A program made the position numbers and the translations under genes. Under the pieces are notes generated by a model, which was not told where the DNA came from, searched no databases, and saw only the letters and a list, made by a program, of their open reading frames with translations. From Streptomyces sp. NBC_00459 (GTDB lineage Bacteria; Actinomycetota; Actinomycetes; Streptomycetales; Streptomycetaceae): a stretch of 64,000 nucleotides of DNA. The stretch's first letter is position 1. Each line of letters begins with the position of its first letter. The stretch lies in contig NZ_CP107903.1 in assembly GCF_036013955.1 (NCBI RefSeq), positions 5,704,001 to 5,768,000 on the forward strand. Direction: 5' to 3'. Below are positions 44,102 to 53,184 of this stretch, piece after piece.

Positions 44102-45004
44102 ATGACTGAGTCGCACCCCAGGATCAGCAAGGCTGTCATCCCCGCAGCAGGCCTCGGCACCCGGTTCCTGCCGGCCACCAAGGCCACTCCCAAGGAGATG
44201 CTGCCGGTCGTCGACAAGCCGGCGATCCAGTACGTGGTCGAGGAGGCCGCGTCCGCGGGCCTCGACGACGTCCTCATGATCACAGGACGCAACAAGCGCC
44301 CCCTTGAGGACCACTTCGACCGCAACTACGAGCTGGAGTCCGCCCTTCAGAAGAAGGGCGACGCCGCGCGACTCGCCAAGGTCCAGGAGTCCAGCGACCT
44401 CGCCACCATGCACTACGTCCGCCAGGGCGACCCCAAGGGCCTCGGCCACGCCGTCCTGTGCGCGGCCCCGCACGTCGGCCACGAGCCCTTCGCCGTCCTC
44501 CTCGGCGACGACCTCATCGACCCCCGCGACCCCCTGCTCCAGCGCATGGTCGAGGTCCAGGAGCAGCACGGCGGCAGCGTGATCGCCCTCATGGAGGTCG
44601 CCCCCGAGCAGATCCACATGTACGGCTGCGCGGCCGTCGAGACCACCGACGACGGCGACGTCGTCAAGGTCACCGGCCTGGTCGAGAAGCCGGAGGCGGC
44701 GGACGCCCCGTCGAACTACGCGATCATCGGCCGCTACGTCCTCGACCCGCACATCTTCGGCATACTCCGCGAGACCGAGCCCGGCCGCGGCGGCGAGATC
44801 CAGCTCACCGACGCCCTCCAACAGCTCGCCCAGGACGAGAAGATCGGCGGCCCCGTGCACGGCGTCGTCTTCAAGGGCCGCCGCTATGACACCGGGGACC
44901 GAGGCGACTACCTGCGTGCCATTGTCAGACTCGCATGCGAACGTGAAGACCTGGGCCCGGACTTCCGGACCTGGCTTCGCAGTTACGTAGCCGAGGAGAT
45001 GTAG
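44102..45004 (+). CDS. galU: UTP-glucose-1-phosphate uridylyltransferase
   Basis: Makes UDP-glucose from UTP and glucose 1-phosphate for polysaccharide, glycolipid and trehalose synthesis. 300 residues, full length. Nucleotide-binding start VIPAAGLGTRFLPATKATPK, then EMLPVVDKPAIQYVVEEA; the Mg site is in AVLLGDDLID. First of a run of same-strand genes; glp follows after five bases. Confidence 0.94.
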   Translation: MTESHPRISKAVIPAAGLGTRFLPATKATPKEMLPVVDKPAIQYVVEEAASAGLDDVLMITGRNKRPLEDHFDRNYELESALQKKGDAARLAKVQESSDLATMHYVRQGDPKGLGHAVLCAAPHVGHEPFAVLLGDDLIDPRDPLLQRMVEVQEQHGGSVIALMEVAPEQIHMYGCAAVETTDDGDVVKVTGLVEKPEAADAPSNYAIIGRYVLDPHIFGILRETEPGRGGEIQLTDALQQLAQDEKIGGPVHGVVFKGRRYDTGDRGDYLRAIVRLACEREDLGPDFRTWLRSYVAEEM

Positions 45005-45009
45005 CAACG

Positions 45010-46332
45010 TTGAGCAGCGCCGCGCCCCGCACCGCCGCCCAGGACCACCTGTGGTCGGTGGACGAGCACCTGGAGGACATCCTCGCGACCGTCCGCCCCC
45101 TGGAACCCATCGAGCTGCAGATCCTCGACGCCCAGGGCTGCGTCCTGGTCGAGGACGTCACGGTGCAGGTCTCCCTGCCGCCGTTCGACAACAGCTCCAT
45201 GGACGGGTACGCGGTCCGGGTCGCCGATGTCGCGGGCGCGAGCGAGGAGTTCCCGGCCGCCCTGACGGTGATCGGGGACGTCGCGGCCGGCCAGGACGGA
45301 CTGCTCCACGTCGGCCCCGGCCAGGCCGCCCGCATCATGACCGGCGCCCCGCTGCCCCCCGGCGCCGAGACGGTCGTCCCCGTGGAGTGGACCGACGGGG
45401 GCCTCGGCGAGGGCCCCGTCACCGGGATGCGCGCCCGCAGCACGGACCCCGAGGGCGCCCACGGCCAGGTGCGCGTGCACCGCCCGGCACCGGCACGCGC
45501 GCATGTGCGCGCACAGGGCAGCGACGTCCGGGCCGGCGACCGCGCCCTCGCCGAGGGCACCGTCCTGGGCCCGCCGCAGATCGCCCTCCTCGCCGCCATC
45601 GGCCGCGGCACCGTCCGCGTACGCCCCCGCCCGCGCGTGGTCGTCATGTCGACCGGCAGCGAGCTGATCCAGCCCGGCGAGAAGCTCGCGCCCGGTCAGA
45701 TCTACGACTCCAACAGCTTCGCCCTCACCGCCGCCGCCCGGGACGCCGGAGCGATCGCGTACCGCGTGGGCGCGGTCGCCGACGACGCCGAGACCCTCCG
45801 CTCCACCATCGAGGACCAGCTCGTCCGCGCCGACCTCGTCGTCACCACCGGGGGCGTCAGCGTGGGCGCGTACGACGTGGTCAAGGAGGCCCTCTCACAC
45901 GTCGCCGACGAGGACGAGCCCGGCGCCGGCGTCGACTTCCGCAAGCTCGCCATGCAGCCGGGCAAGCCCCAGGGCTTCGGCACCGTCGGCCCCGACCACA
46001 CCCCGCTGCTCGCCCTGCCGGGCAACCCGGTGTCGTCGTACGTCTCCTTCGAACTGTTCGTCCGGCCCGCGATCCGCGCCCTGATGGGCGTGCCGGACAT
46101 CCACCGGCCCACGACGAGGGCCGTCCTGGAGACGGACAAGGCGCTGACCTCGCCGCCCGGGCGCCGCCAGTTCCTGCGCGGCACCTGCGCGGACGGCCGG
46201 GTGACGCCGGTCGGCGGCGCGGGATCCCACCTGATCGCTGCCCTCGCCCACGCCGACGCACTGATCGTCGTGCCCGAGGACCAGGAGTCCGTGGAGCCCG
46301 GCGCCGAGGTCGAGGTCGTCCTGCTCGGCTGA
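45010..46332 (+). CDS. glp: Gephyrin-like molybdotransferase Glp (MoeA family)
   Basis: 440 residues from a TTG. Domains: MoeA N (PFDNSSMDGYAVR, near residue 58), the MPT-binding domain (about 200-345, VVTTGGVSVGAYDVVKEAL, and LPGNPVSSYVSFELFVRPAI), and the C-terminal MoeA-C domain. MoeA inserts molybdate into adenylated molybdopterin. Known in Corynebacterium: the gephyrin-like Glp also binds FtsZ and a membrane receptor GlpR. The SepX/GlpR homologue lies 2 kb downstream here, which supports the Glp reading. The start is five bases after galU; the ribosome site is distant. Confidence 0.9.
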   Translation: MSSAAPRTAAQDHLWSVDEHLEDILATVRPLEPIELQILDAQGCVLVEDVTVQVSLPPFDNSSMDGYAVRVADVAGASEEFPAALTVIGDVAAGQDGLLHVGPGQAARIMTGAPLPPGAETVVPVEWTDGGLGEGPVTGMRARSTDPEGAHGQVRVHRPAPARAHVRAQGSDVRAGDRALAEGTVLGPPQIALLAAIGRGTVRVRPRPRVVVMSTGSELIQPGEKLAPGQIYDSNSFALTAAARDAGAIAYRVGAVADDAETLRSTIEDQLVRADLVVTTGGVSVGAYDVVKEALSHVADEDEPGAGVDFRKLAMQPGKPQGFGTVGPDHTPLLALPGNPVSSYVSFELFVRPAIRALMGVPDIHRPTTRAVLETDKALTSPPGRRQFLRGTCADGRVTPVGGAGSHLIAALAHADALIVVPEDQESVEPGAEVEVVLLG

Positions 46333-46414
46333 CCGGCGGGCGGGGGCGGCTGAAGGGCGCCGGTTGGGAGTACCGTGTCGCGCACAACAGGCCCGACCGG
46401 GAGCGCCGCAGCAC

Positions 46415-46897
46415 ATGAGCACGCAGGACGACCGACTGACGCACATCGACGAGGCGGGCGCCGCCCGCATGGTCGACGTATCCGCCAAGGACGTGACCGC
46501 GCGCACCGCCCGTGCCAGCGGCCGTGTCCTTGTCTCGCCACGCGTGATCGAGCTGCTGCGCGGGGAGGGGGTCCCCAAGGGGGACGCCCTGGCCACCGCG
46601 CGGATCGCGGGCATCATGGGCGCCAAGCGGACCCCGGACCTCATCCCGCTCTGCCACCCGTTGTCGGTGTCGGGTGTGAAACTGGACCTGTCGGTCGCGG
46701 ACGACGCCGTCGAGATCCTGGCCACCGTGAAGACGACGGACCGCACGGGCGTCGAGATGGAGGCCCTCACAGCGGTCTCGGTCGCCGCGCTCACCGTGAT
46801 CGACATGGTCAAGGCGGTCGACAAGGGGGCGGTCATCACGGACGTCCGGGTGGAGGAGAAGACCGGCGGGAAGTCGGGCACCTGGAGCAGGTCATGA
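46415..46897 (+). CDS. moaC: Cyclic pyranopterin monophosphate synthase
   Basis: 160 residues. Acts after MoaA in forming cyclic pyranopterin monophosphate, the first molybdenum-cofactor intermediate. Motifs: MVDVSAKDVTARTARASGRV, KRTPDLIPLCHPLSVSGVKL and TDRTGVEMEALTAVSVAAL, with catalytic Lys in DMVKAVDKG. Its stop overlaps the ATG of the next gene (ATGA). Lies 82 bases after glp. Confidence 0.94.
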   Translation: MSTQDDRLTHIDEAGAARMVDVSAKDVTARTARASGRVLVSPRVIELLRGEGVPKGDALATARIAGIMGAKRTPDLIPLCHPLSVSGVKLDLSVADDAVEILATVKTTDRTGVEMEALTAVSVAALTVIDMVKAVDKGAVITDVRVEEKTGGKSGTWSRS

Positions 46898-47442
46898 CGC
46901 AGATGCTGCCTCCCGGGTTCGGGGGCCCGCTGCTCGCGCCCTACGCCGCCATGGTCGTGACCGCGTCCAACCGCGCGGCCGCCGGCGTCTACGAGGACAA
47001 GGGCGGTCCCCTGATCGCGGCGGGGCTGGAGAAGTTCGGCTTCGCCGTCGACGGACCGTGGGTCGTGCCCGACGGCGACCCGGTGGAGAACGCCCTGCGG
47101 GCCGGTGTCGAGGCCGGGTACGACGTCGTCGTCACCACCGGTGGCACCGGCATCTCGCCGACCGACCGCACCCCGGAGGCGACCCGCGCGGTGCTCGACC
47201 TGGAGGTGCCGGGCATCGCCGAGGCCATCCGGGCGTTCGGCCGCGAGAAGGTGCCGACGTCGGCGCTGTCGCGCGGACTGGCCGGCGTCGCGGCCGGGAC
47301 GCTGATCGTCAATCTGCCGGGCTCCACCGGCGGGGTGAAGGACGGACTGACCGTGCTGGAGCCCCTGTTGAAGCACGCCGTCGACCAGATCCGGGGTGGC
47401 GATCACCCCAGACCCGGCGGAAACAGTGGGGGTGCGAGCTGA
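46894..47442 (+). CDS. MogA/MoaB family molybdopterin adenylyltransferase
   Basis: 182 residues. Adenylates molybdopterin to prepare metal insertion by MoeA/Glp. The MPT-binding fold is recognised from VVTASNRAAAGVYEDKGGP, DVVVTTGGTGISPTDRTPEA and NLPGSTGGVKDG. The C-terminal tail (GGDHPRPGGNSGG) is unstructured. Overlaps moaC by four bases, and its stop is overlapped by the likely start of the acetyltransferase gene. Confidence 0.92.
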   Translation: MTQMLPPGFGGPLLAPYAAMVVTASNRAAAGVYEDKGGPLIAAGLEKFGFAVDGPWVVPDGDPVENALRAGVEAGYDVVVTTGGTGISPTDRTPEATRAVLDLEVPGIAEAIRAFGREKVPTSALSRGLAGVAAGTLIVNLPGSTGGVKDGLTVLEPLLKHAVDQIRGGDHPRPGGNSGGAS

Positions 47443-48086
47443 ACAGCCCGTCCTGGCCGGTGGAGCTGGTGGACGGCGATGTCGTCCTCCGGCCCGTCAG
47501 GCTGCGCGACCAGCGGACCTGGCGCGAGATCAACCGGCGCAACCGGGACTGGCTGCGGCCCTGGGAGGCGACGATCCCGCCGCCGACCCCCAGCGGCCCG
47601 GTTGCCCACCGGCCGACCTACCGCCAGATGATCCGTCATCTGCGCGCGGAGGCGAACGCGGGCCGGATGCTGCCCTTCGCCATCGAGTACCAGGGGCAGC
47701 TGGTCGGCCAGTTGACGGTCGCCGGCATCACATGGGGCTCGATGTGTTCGGGACACGTCGGCTACTGGGTGGACGAGGCGGTGGCGGGCCGGGGCGTGAT
47801 GCCGACGGCGGTCGCACTGGCGGTCGACCACTGTTTCCGTACGGTCGGACTGCATCGCGTCGAGGTCTGCATTCGCCCGGAGAACGGGCCGAGCCGTCGG
47901 GTCGTGGAGAAACTCGGATTCCGCGACGAAGGGCTCAGGCCCCGCTATCTCCACATCGACGGGGCCTGGCGCGACCATCTCGTCTTCGCACTGACGGCGG
48001 AAGAGGTACCGGAAGGGCTGCTGAGCCGCTGGCAGCGGGCTCGCTCTCGGAACACACCGGGGAACACGCCTCGGAATCCCGCGTAA
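47439..48086 (+). CDS. GNAT acetyltransferase, RimJ/RimL type
   Basis: 215 residues if it begins at the CTG at 47439, which overlaps the mog stop (CTGA) and has a GGGGG ribosome site; a GTG at 47460 is the nearest conventional start and would remove only seven residues. RimJ-like order: DGDVVLRPVRLRDQRTWREI, then GHVGYWVDEAVAGRGVMPTA (acetyl-CoA site RGVMPTA) and NGPSRRVVEKLGFRDEGL. Family members acetylate N-termini of ribosomal proteins or small amines. Co-expressed with the molybdenum genes by spacing. Confidence 0.85.
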   Translation: MNSPSWPVELVDGDVVLRPVRLRDQRTWREINRRNRDWLRPWEATIPPPTPSGPVAHRPTYRQMIRHLRAEANAGRMLPFAIEYQGQLVGQLTVAGITWGSMCSGHVGYWVDEAVAGRGVMPTAVALAVDHCFRTVGLHRVEVCIRPENGPSRRVVEKLGFRDEGLRPRYLHIDGAWRDHLVFALTAEEVPEGLLSRWQRARSRNTPGNTPRNPA

Positions 48087-48285
48087 ATTGAATAAGTGTT
48101 CGAAAGCGATCGGCCGACGACTGAGTGGCGACCGAGTGGCGATCGACTTGTGGTGCCAAATTCGCGCCCTAGATGACCCGCTGATCGCATCGATCACAAA
48201 AAAAGCTCGAAATATCAGCCAGATCGTGCGACACACCGGCTCAATTGGCAGATGGCCTCACGCAAACCCCTCTACCGTGTGAGGC

Positions 48286-49548
48286 GTGAGCAGCAGCGGC
48301 CTCATCTACGCAGTCATTGTCGGGGCCTGGGCCGCCTACTTGGTGCCGATGTGGCTCCGTAGGCAGGACGAGCTGAACGAGGCTCGTCCGACGGAACGCT
48401 TCAGCACCGCCATCCGGCTCCTGTCCGGACGGGCGGGCATGGAGCGCCGGTACGCCAAGGACCTGCGGGCGCGCTCCACCGACGAGGGGGAGCACAGCGC
48501 CGGAGACCCGGAGGGTGTCACCGACTCGGTGGACGTCCGGGCCTTCGCCGTGCCCCCGACCCGCCCCAAGGCGAAGGTCCAGGTACAGGCGCAGGAGCGG
48601 GCGCACCAGGAGCAGTCGCCGGCCCAGGCGCACGAACAGCAGCGGGCGCCGAAGCGGGACCAGCACGCACAGGCGTCCGCTCCGGCTCCGGTCAGGGAAC
48701 GGGAGCGTGAGCGCGTACCGGCGGCCCGTCGGAGCGCGAGCGCATCGGCGGAAGCCGCCGCGCGCGCCCGGCGCTCGAAGGTGCTCGCGCGCCGACGGCG
48801 TACGACGGTGATGTTGTTCTTCGCCTTCACGCTCGGCGCGATCGTCGCGGCGGTCGGCGGACTCGCCTTCCTCTGGGCCCCCGCTGTCCCGGCGGCCATG
48901 CTGAGCGGATACATCGCCTATCTGCGTACGCAGGAACGGCGCCGCTTCACCTACCAGATGGACCGGCGCCAGGCCGAGCTCGCCGCGCAGCGACTGCGTG
49001 AGCGCCAGCCCCGGCGGCGGCCGTCCACCGACCCCGGGGCGGAGGAGCAGGACGAGCACCCGGAGCCGGCGACCGACCCGGGTCTGTCCGCGCTCGCCGC
49101 CGACAGGCGTGCGCTCGTCGAGCAGACCGACCACGCGGAGTGGGTCGACCAGCAGCGCGAACGCCAGCGCCGCCCCGGCCACGGCGACAGCTGGGACCCG
49201 GTCCCGGTACCGCTGCCGACGTACGTGACCGCCCCCGTCGCCCCCCGCGCCACGTCCGACGTGGACCTCGGCGCACCGGACGCCTGGAGCGCGGCGCGGT
49301 CCAGCACAGTGGGCCGCGAGTCGGAGTCGTCGGCGGACGAGCCGGTGACGGCGGAGGACGCGACGGAGGCGGACCGGTCAGAGCTGTTGGAGGGGCCGGA
49401 GTCCGACTCGGACCAGGACCCGGAAGGCTCGGACGGCCGCACCGACGCACGCCGCGCGGCCTCCGCCCGGCGGGCCCGGGAACGGGGCCGTACACCCCTG
49501 TTCGACCAGTACGAGGACGGCGAGCGACCTCGCGCGGCCAACGAGTAG
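48286..49548 (+). CDS. sepX: Divisome membrane protein SepX/GlpR
   Basis: 420 residues from a GTG. An N-terminal helix (SGLIYAVIVGAWAAYLVPMW) is followed by a conserved RRQDELNEARPTERFSTAI segment; a Gln/Ala/Arg-rich stretch; two further helices (about 182-210); and a long charged tail of low complexity. This matches SepX, an actinomycete-specific division protein linked to DivIVA in Streptomyces, and GlpR, the membrane receptor of gephyrin-like Glp in Corynebacterium. A possible promoter (TTGTGG, 16 bases, TAGATG at 48148-48175) lies in the 199-base gap upstream. Glp is encoded 2 kb away. Confidence 0.85.
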   Translation: MSSSGLIYAVIVGAWAAYLVPMWLRRQDELNEARPTERFSTAIRLLSGRAGMERRYAKDLRARSTDEGEHSAGDPEGVTDSVDVRAFAVPPTRPKAKVQVQAQERAHQEQSPAQAHEQQRAPKRDQHAQASAPAPVRERERERVPAARRSASASAEAAARARRSKVLARRRRTTVMLFFAFTLGAIVAAVGGLAFLWAPAVPAAMLSGYIAYLRTQERRRFTYQMDRRQAELAAQRLRERQPRRRPSTDPGAEEQDEHPEPATDPGLSALAADRRALVEQTDHAEWVDQQRERQRRPGHGDSWDPVPVPLPTYVTAPVAPRATSDVDLGAPDAWSAARSSTVGRESESSADEPVTAEDATEADRSELLEGPESDSDQDPEGSDGRTDARRAASARRARERGRTPLFDQYEDGERPRAANE

Positions 49549-49653
49549 CGAGCGGTACGGGCAGGTGGGGGCGTGTGCGGTGGCCCCGACTGACCAGCGC
49601 GGAACGGATTTCCGAGCACCCGGATCGGGATGCTAGAGTTTCACTCGTTGCAA

Positions 49654-49727
49654 GGGCCTGTGGCGCAGTCTGGTAGCGCACCTCGTTCGCATCGAGGGGG
49701 TCTGGGGTTCAAATCCCCACAGGTCCA
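49654..49727 (+). tRNA. tRNA-Ala, anticodon CGC
   Basis: 74-base cloverleaf. Acceptor GGGCCTG pairs with CAGGTCC and includes the G3-T70 pair that identifies alanine tRNAs. Anticodon stem CCTCG/CGAGG with loop TTCGCAT gives anticodon CGC; the T arm is GGTTCAAATCC. No encoded CCA. Followed by a terminator hairpin. Confidence 0.95.
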
Positions 49728-49736
49728 CGCACAGCT

Positions 49737-49770
49737 CGAAGCCCCGGCGGGTTTTCCCGTCGGGGCTTCG
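49737..49770 (+). terminator. Terminator after tRNA-Ala
   Basis: 15-bp stem (CGAAGCCCCGGCGGG and CCCGTCGGGGCTTCG, one G-T pair) with a TTTT loop, ten bases after the tRNA. Confidence 0.8.
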
Positions 49771-49805
49771 GCATGTCCGAGGTTCGGTCGGGATGTCCGC
49801 GGCCG

Positions 49806-52286
49806 TCAGTCCCGGACTCCTGCCAGGTCCACCGGCCTTCGCCGCAGGGACAGTGCCGCCGGGACCAGGGCCGCGACCACGGCGAGTGCCGCGCAGGTCG
49901 TGGTCGTCGTGGCGAGGGCCTGCCACGGGAGTTCGAGCGAGGTCCGTACGGACAGGAGGCGCAGCGCGCCCCACATGCCCAGCAGGTTCAGTGCGGCGAC
50001 CAGCAGGCCGAGGACCGCGCCCACCGTCACCACCAGCAGAGCTTCCGCGCCGACCACTCCCAGTACCTGTCGGCGGGTCGCGCCGGCCAGGCGCAGCGCG
50101 GCCAGTTCGCGGGCTCGGTCGGAGGTGGCCATGGTCATCGTGTTGGCGAGGGAGATGCCCGTGTAGGCGAGGGCGATGCCGAGCACCAGGAGGAGGCCGA
50201 CGCGGGTTGCCGGGTCGGAGCCCGAGGGCGGGGAACCGGCCCTCAGCCATTGGGCGTTGGTGAGCAGCCGGCCACCGGTCTCCTCGACGGCCCTGCGCAG
50301 GGCCGCTGTCGTCGCCGGAGCGTCCGCGTCGGCCGTCAGGGTCACGTCCAGCCGGTCGGGCCGGGCTCCCCGGGCGTTGGCCGGGGTGACGTACGCGCCG
50401 TTGTCCCCCGTGCCGGTGGCCAGGGTCGCGGCGATCCGCAGTGATCGTTTCGTGCCGTCGCCCAGCCACACCGTCACCCGCTCGCCCACCGTGTGCCGTT
50501 CCCACTCCTCGTTGACGATGATCGAGTCGTCGTCGAGGTCGGTCACCCGGCCCGATGTCACCGGCAGGTCGGCCGTCGCGGCGAGCGGGGCCGGATCGGC
50601 CGTGCGGGCCTCGGACTTGATGAGCGCCACGCCCTCCTCCAGGACGTGGACGGCGGTCGGCGCGGTCGCGGAGACCTCGGCCACTCCCGGCAGGGTGCGC
50701 AGACGTGCCGCCAGTTGTGTGTCGAAGGCCGACCCGGGGGGTGCGGTGGCGACGAGGTCGGCTGTCGTCGCGTGGCGCAGCTCGGTCGCCCTCGCCTCGG
50801 TGAGGGTCGCGGTGGCGCCCAGGAGGGATCCCGTGAGAGCCACGGTGACCAGGACAGGGGCCGCGATCGCGGCGGTACGGCGGACGTTCGCTGTGCTGTT
50901 CTCGCGGGCCAGCAGCACTGTTGCGCCCGGGAGTCGGGCCAGTGGCCGGGTGAGGAAGCGGGTCAGGGGGCGGACGAGAACCGGCGCGAGAAGCGCGGTC
51001 GCGGTGATCAGGAGCAGGGGACGGCTCGTGTACGTCTTGCGGTGGAGCAGATCGCCCGGGTCGGTGAGCAGGGACAGGGTGAGGGTCAGTACGGCCGTCA
51101 GCAGGAGGGCCGCGCCGATCAGGAGGCGGGTGCGGGGCAGGGGGCGGATGTTCGGCGCGGCCTCGCGCAGCGCCTCCGTGGGAGCGGTGCGGCCCGCGCG
51201 CCAGGATGCGGCCGTCACACCGCACAGCGCCACCAACAGGCCTGTCCAGAACGCCAGATGGTACGGCCACACGTGGTCGCCGAGCACGAACCAGCGCGGT
51301 GCGACACCACCCGCGACCGTCCACTCGACGAGACGCGGCGCAGCGTACGCGCCGAGTGCGCAGCCGGTGGCCGAGGCGAGGACACCGACCGTCAGGGCCT
51401 CCGCGAGGACCATGCGGCGGAGTTGGCCCGGGGTCGCTCCGGCGGTGCGCAGGAGGCCGAACTCCCGTTGTCGCTGGGCCACCGTGAACGCGAACGTCGA
51501 CGCCACGACGAACACCGACACGAAGCCGGTGACCCCGCCCGCCGTGCCGAACAGTGCGTTCAGGGCGGTGAGCGCCTCCCCGTCCCGGTCGGGGTCCGCG
51601 TCCGCGAGGCGTCGGGCGCCACCGGTCAGGACCGTGACGCCGCCGACGCCGCGCACTGTCTCCCGTACGGCCGTCACGTCGTCGGTGTCCACCACCAACT
51701 GGGCGCTGTACGGCACGAGTTCGGCGGCCCGCGCGTCCGTGAGGAACATGGCGTTCTCGAAGTCCGGCGCGGTCCCCGGGGGTCGTACCGTCCCGACTAT
51801 CCGTACCGTGCCGTAGGTGGTGGACACCCGGTCGCCGGGCTTCGCCCAGTCGCCGGTCACGACCACCTCGTCGGCGGTTCTCGGGGGCCGGCCTTCGGTG
51901 ATCGTGTACGGGGCGAAGGCGGCGGTCGACCAGGGGTGGGCCAGCAGGTCGTCGGGGGCGGAGCCCGTGTCGGCTCGTACGGCGAAGGTTCTGTCCTCCA
52001 CGACCCTTCCCAGGGTGCGCAGTTGGGCGACGAGCTTCGCCGGTAGCGGGCGGGGGTGGGCCAGGCGCTGTGTCTCGGTGCCGTTCGGGGTTCGTACGCG
52101 GAGGGTGTCCGTGCCTCGTACGACCAGCGGTGCGGCTGCGAACCGTTCGGGGCTGCGGGCGTGGGCGTCCAGGGTGGCGGCCAGGGCCAGACCCATGACG
52201 GCGATCAGGGCGACGCCGAGGGAGAGGGCCACGAAGCTGCCGGTGAAGGCCGTCCAGCGGGTGCGGAGAGTGGTCGTCGTCAGCAC
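49806..52286 (-). CDS. FtsX-like ABC transporter permease
   Basis: 826 residues from a GTG at 52286 that overlaps the end of the ATPase gene by seven bases; the open frame upstream of it is a shadow of that ATPase. An N-terminal helix (FTGSFVALSLGVALIAVMGL) precedes a large extracytoplasmic domain, then FtsX core helices twice (around 250-400 and 700-820). The second FtsX unit starts LLVLGIALAYTGISLANTMT. Such 800-850-residue permeases export antibiotics or lipids or sense them together with a two-component system. One lies divergently next door, which supports a resistance role. Confidence 0.88.
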   Translation of the reverse strand: MLTTTTLRTRWTAFTGSFVALSLGVALIAVMGLALAATLDAHARSPERFAAAPLVVRGTDTLRVRTPNGTETQRLAHPRPLPAKLVAQLRTLGRVVEDRTFAVRADTGSAPDDLLAHPWSTAAFAPYTITEGRPPRTADEVVVTGDWAKPGDRVSTTYGTVRIVGTVRPPGTAPDFENAMFLTDARAAELVPYSAQLVVDTDDVTAVRETVRGVGGVTVLTGGARRLADADPDRDGEALTALNALFGTAGGVTGFVSVFVVASTFAFTVAQRQREFGLLRTAGATPGQLRRMVLAEALTVGVLASATGCALGAYAAPRLVEWTVAGGVAPRWFVLGDHVWPYHLAFWTGLLVALCGVTAASWRAGRTAPTEALREAAPNIRPLPRTRLLIGAALLLTAVLTLTLSLLTDPGDLLHRKTYTSRPLLLITATALLAPVLVRPLTRFLTRPLARLPGATVLLARENSTANVRRTAAIAAPVLVTVALTGSLLGATATLTEARATELRHATTADLVATAPPGSAFDTQLAARLRTLPGVAEVSATAPTAVHVLEEGVALIKSEARTADPAPLAATADLPVTSGRVTDLDDDSIIVNEEWERHTVGERVTVWLGDGTKRSLRIAATLATGTGDNGAYVTPANARGARPDRLDVTLTADADAPATTAALRRAVEETGGRLLTNAQWLRAGSPPSGSDPATRVGLLLVLGIALAYTGISLANTMTMATSDRARELAALRLAGATRRQVLGVVGAEALLVVTVGAVLGLLVAALNLLGMWGALRLLSVRTSLELPWQALATTTTTCAALAVVAALVPAALSLRRRPVDLAGVRD

Positions 52287-53050
52287 GGAGCGGCCTCCGG
52301 ACGGGTCGCCTGCGCGGACTCCAGGGCTGCCATACGGGCGGCGACGGCCTCTGCCGACGGGGCCGCCACCTCGTCGTGCACCCTGCCGTCGACGAGGAGG
52401 ACCACACGGTCCGCGTACGACGCCGCCACCGGGTCGTGCGTGACCATGACGACCGTCAGACCGTCCGTGTCGACCATCGCCCGCAGCAGCCGGAGTACCT
52501 CGTGCCCCGTCCGGGAGTCCAGCGCGCCGGTCGGCTCGTCGGCGAACAGGACCTCGGGGCGGGTGATCAACGCGCGGGCCAGGGCCACCCGTTGCTGCTG
52601 GCCACCGGAGAGCTCCGGCGGGCGGTGACGGGCCCGGTCGGCGAGGCCGACCTGTGTCAGCGCCTTCCGGATCTGCGACCTGGCAGGGCGGCGCCTGGCC
52701 AGCCGCAGGGGGAGCGCCACGTTCTGCTCGGCGGTCAGGGAAGGGAGCAGATTGAACGCCTGGAAGACGAAACCCACGCGGGCACGGCGCAGCAGGGTCA
52801 ACTCCCGTTCGTTCAGGGCGGTCAGCTCGGTACCGTCCAAGGTGACCGAACCGGACGTGGGCCGGTCCAGCCCCGCCGCGCACTGCAACAGGGTCGACTT
52901 GCCCGAGCCGGACGGGCCCATGACGGCCGTGAAGGTGCCCCTGGGGAAGGCGAGAGTGATCGAGTCGAGGGCCGTCACCACGCTCCCGTCTCTTCCGCCC
53001 GTGCCGAACTTCCGTGTGACGTCACGTAGTTGAATCGCGTCGCTGTCCAT
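52280..53050 (-). CDS. ABC transporter ATP-binding protein (MacB/LolD type)
   Basis: 256 residues from ATG 53050. Walker A GPSGSGKSTLLQ (about residue 40), Q-loop in FVFQAFNLLPSLTA, signature ELSGGQQQRVALARAL, Walker B EVLFADEPTGALD and the switch His in VVMVTHDPVA. It energises the FtsX-like permease encoded immediately downstream. Divergent from the histidine kinase gene across 134 bases. Confidence 0.93.
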   Translation of the reverse strand: MDSDAIQLRDVTRKFGTGGRDGSVVTALDSITLAFPRGTFTAVMGPSGSGKSTLLQCAAGLDRPTSGSVTLDGTELTALNERELTLLRRARVGFVFQAFNLLPSLTAEQNVALPLRLARRRPARSQIRKALTQVGLADRARHRPPELSGGQQQRVALARALITRPEVLFADEPTGALDSRTGHEVLRLLRAMVDTDGLTVVMVTHDPVAASYADRVVLLVDGRVHDEVAAPSAEAVAARMAALESAQATRPEAAPC

Positions 53051-53184
53051 GGGTTCAAGGCAACCGTGCGCGGTGCGCCGAAGCAGTGCGGCAGGGGCGA
53101 GACCTGGGGTAGGGCCAGGCATACCCTCGATTCGCCGGCTGGACCGATGGCCCTCGCGGGCGGCTGCCTCCTACCGTGATCGTC

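Noticed and set aside
49806..52883. A 1025-residue version of the ABC permease
   Set aside because: The first 200 residues are a shadow of the ATPase gene; the GTG at 52286 overlaps the ATPase stop as expected in coupled ABC genes.
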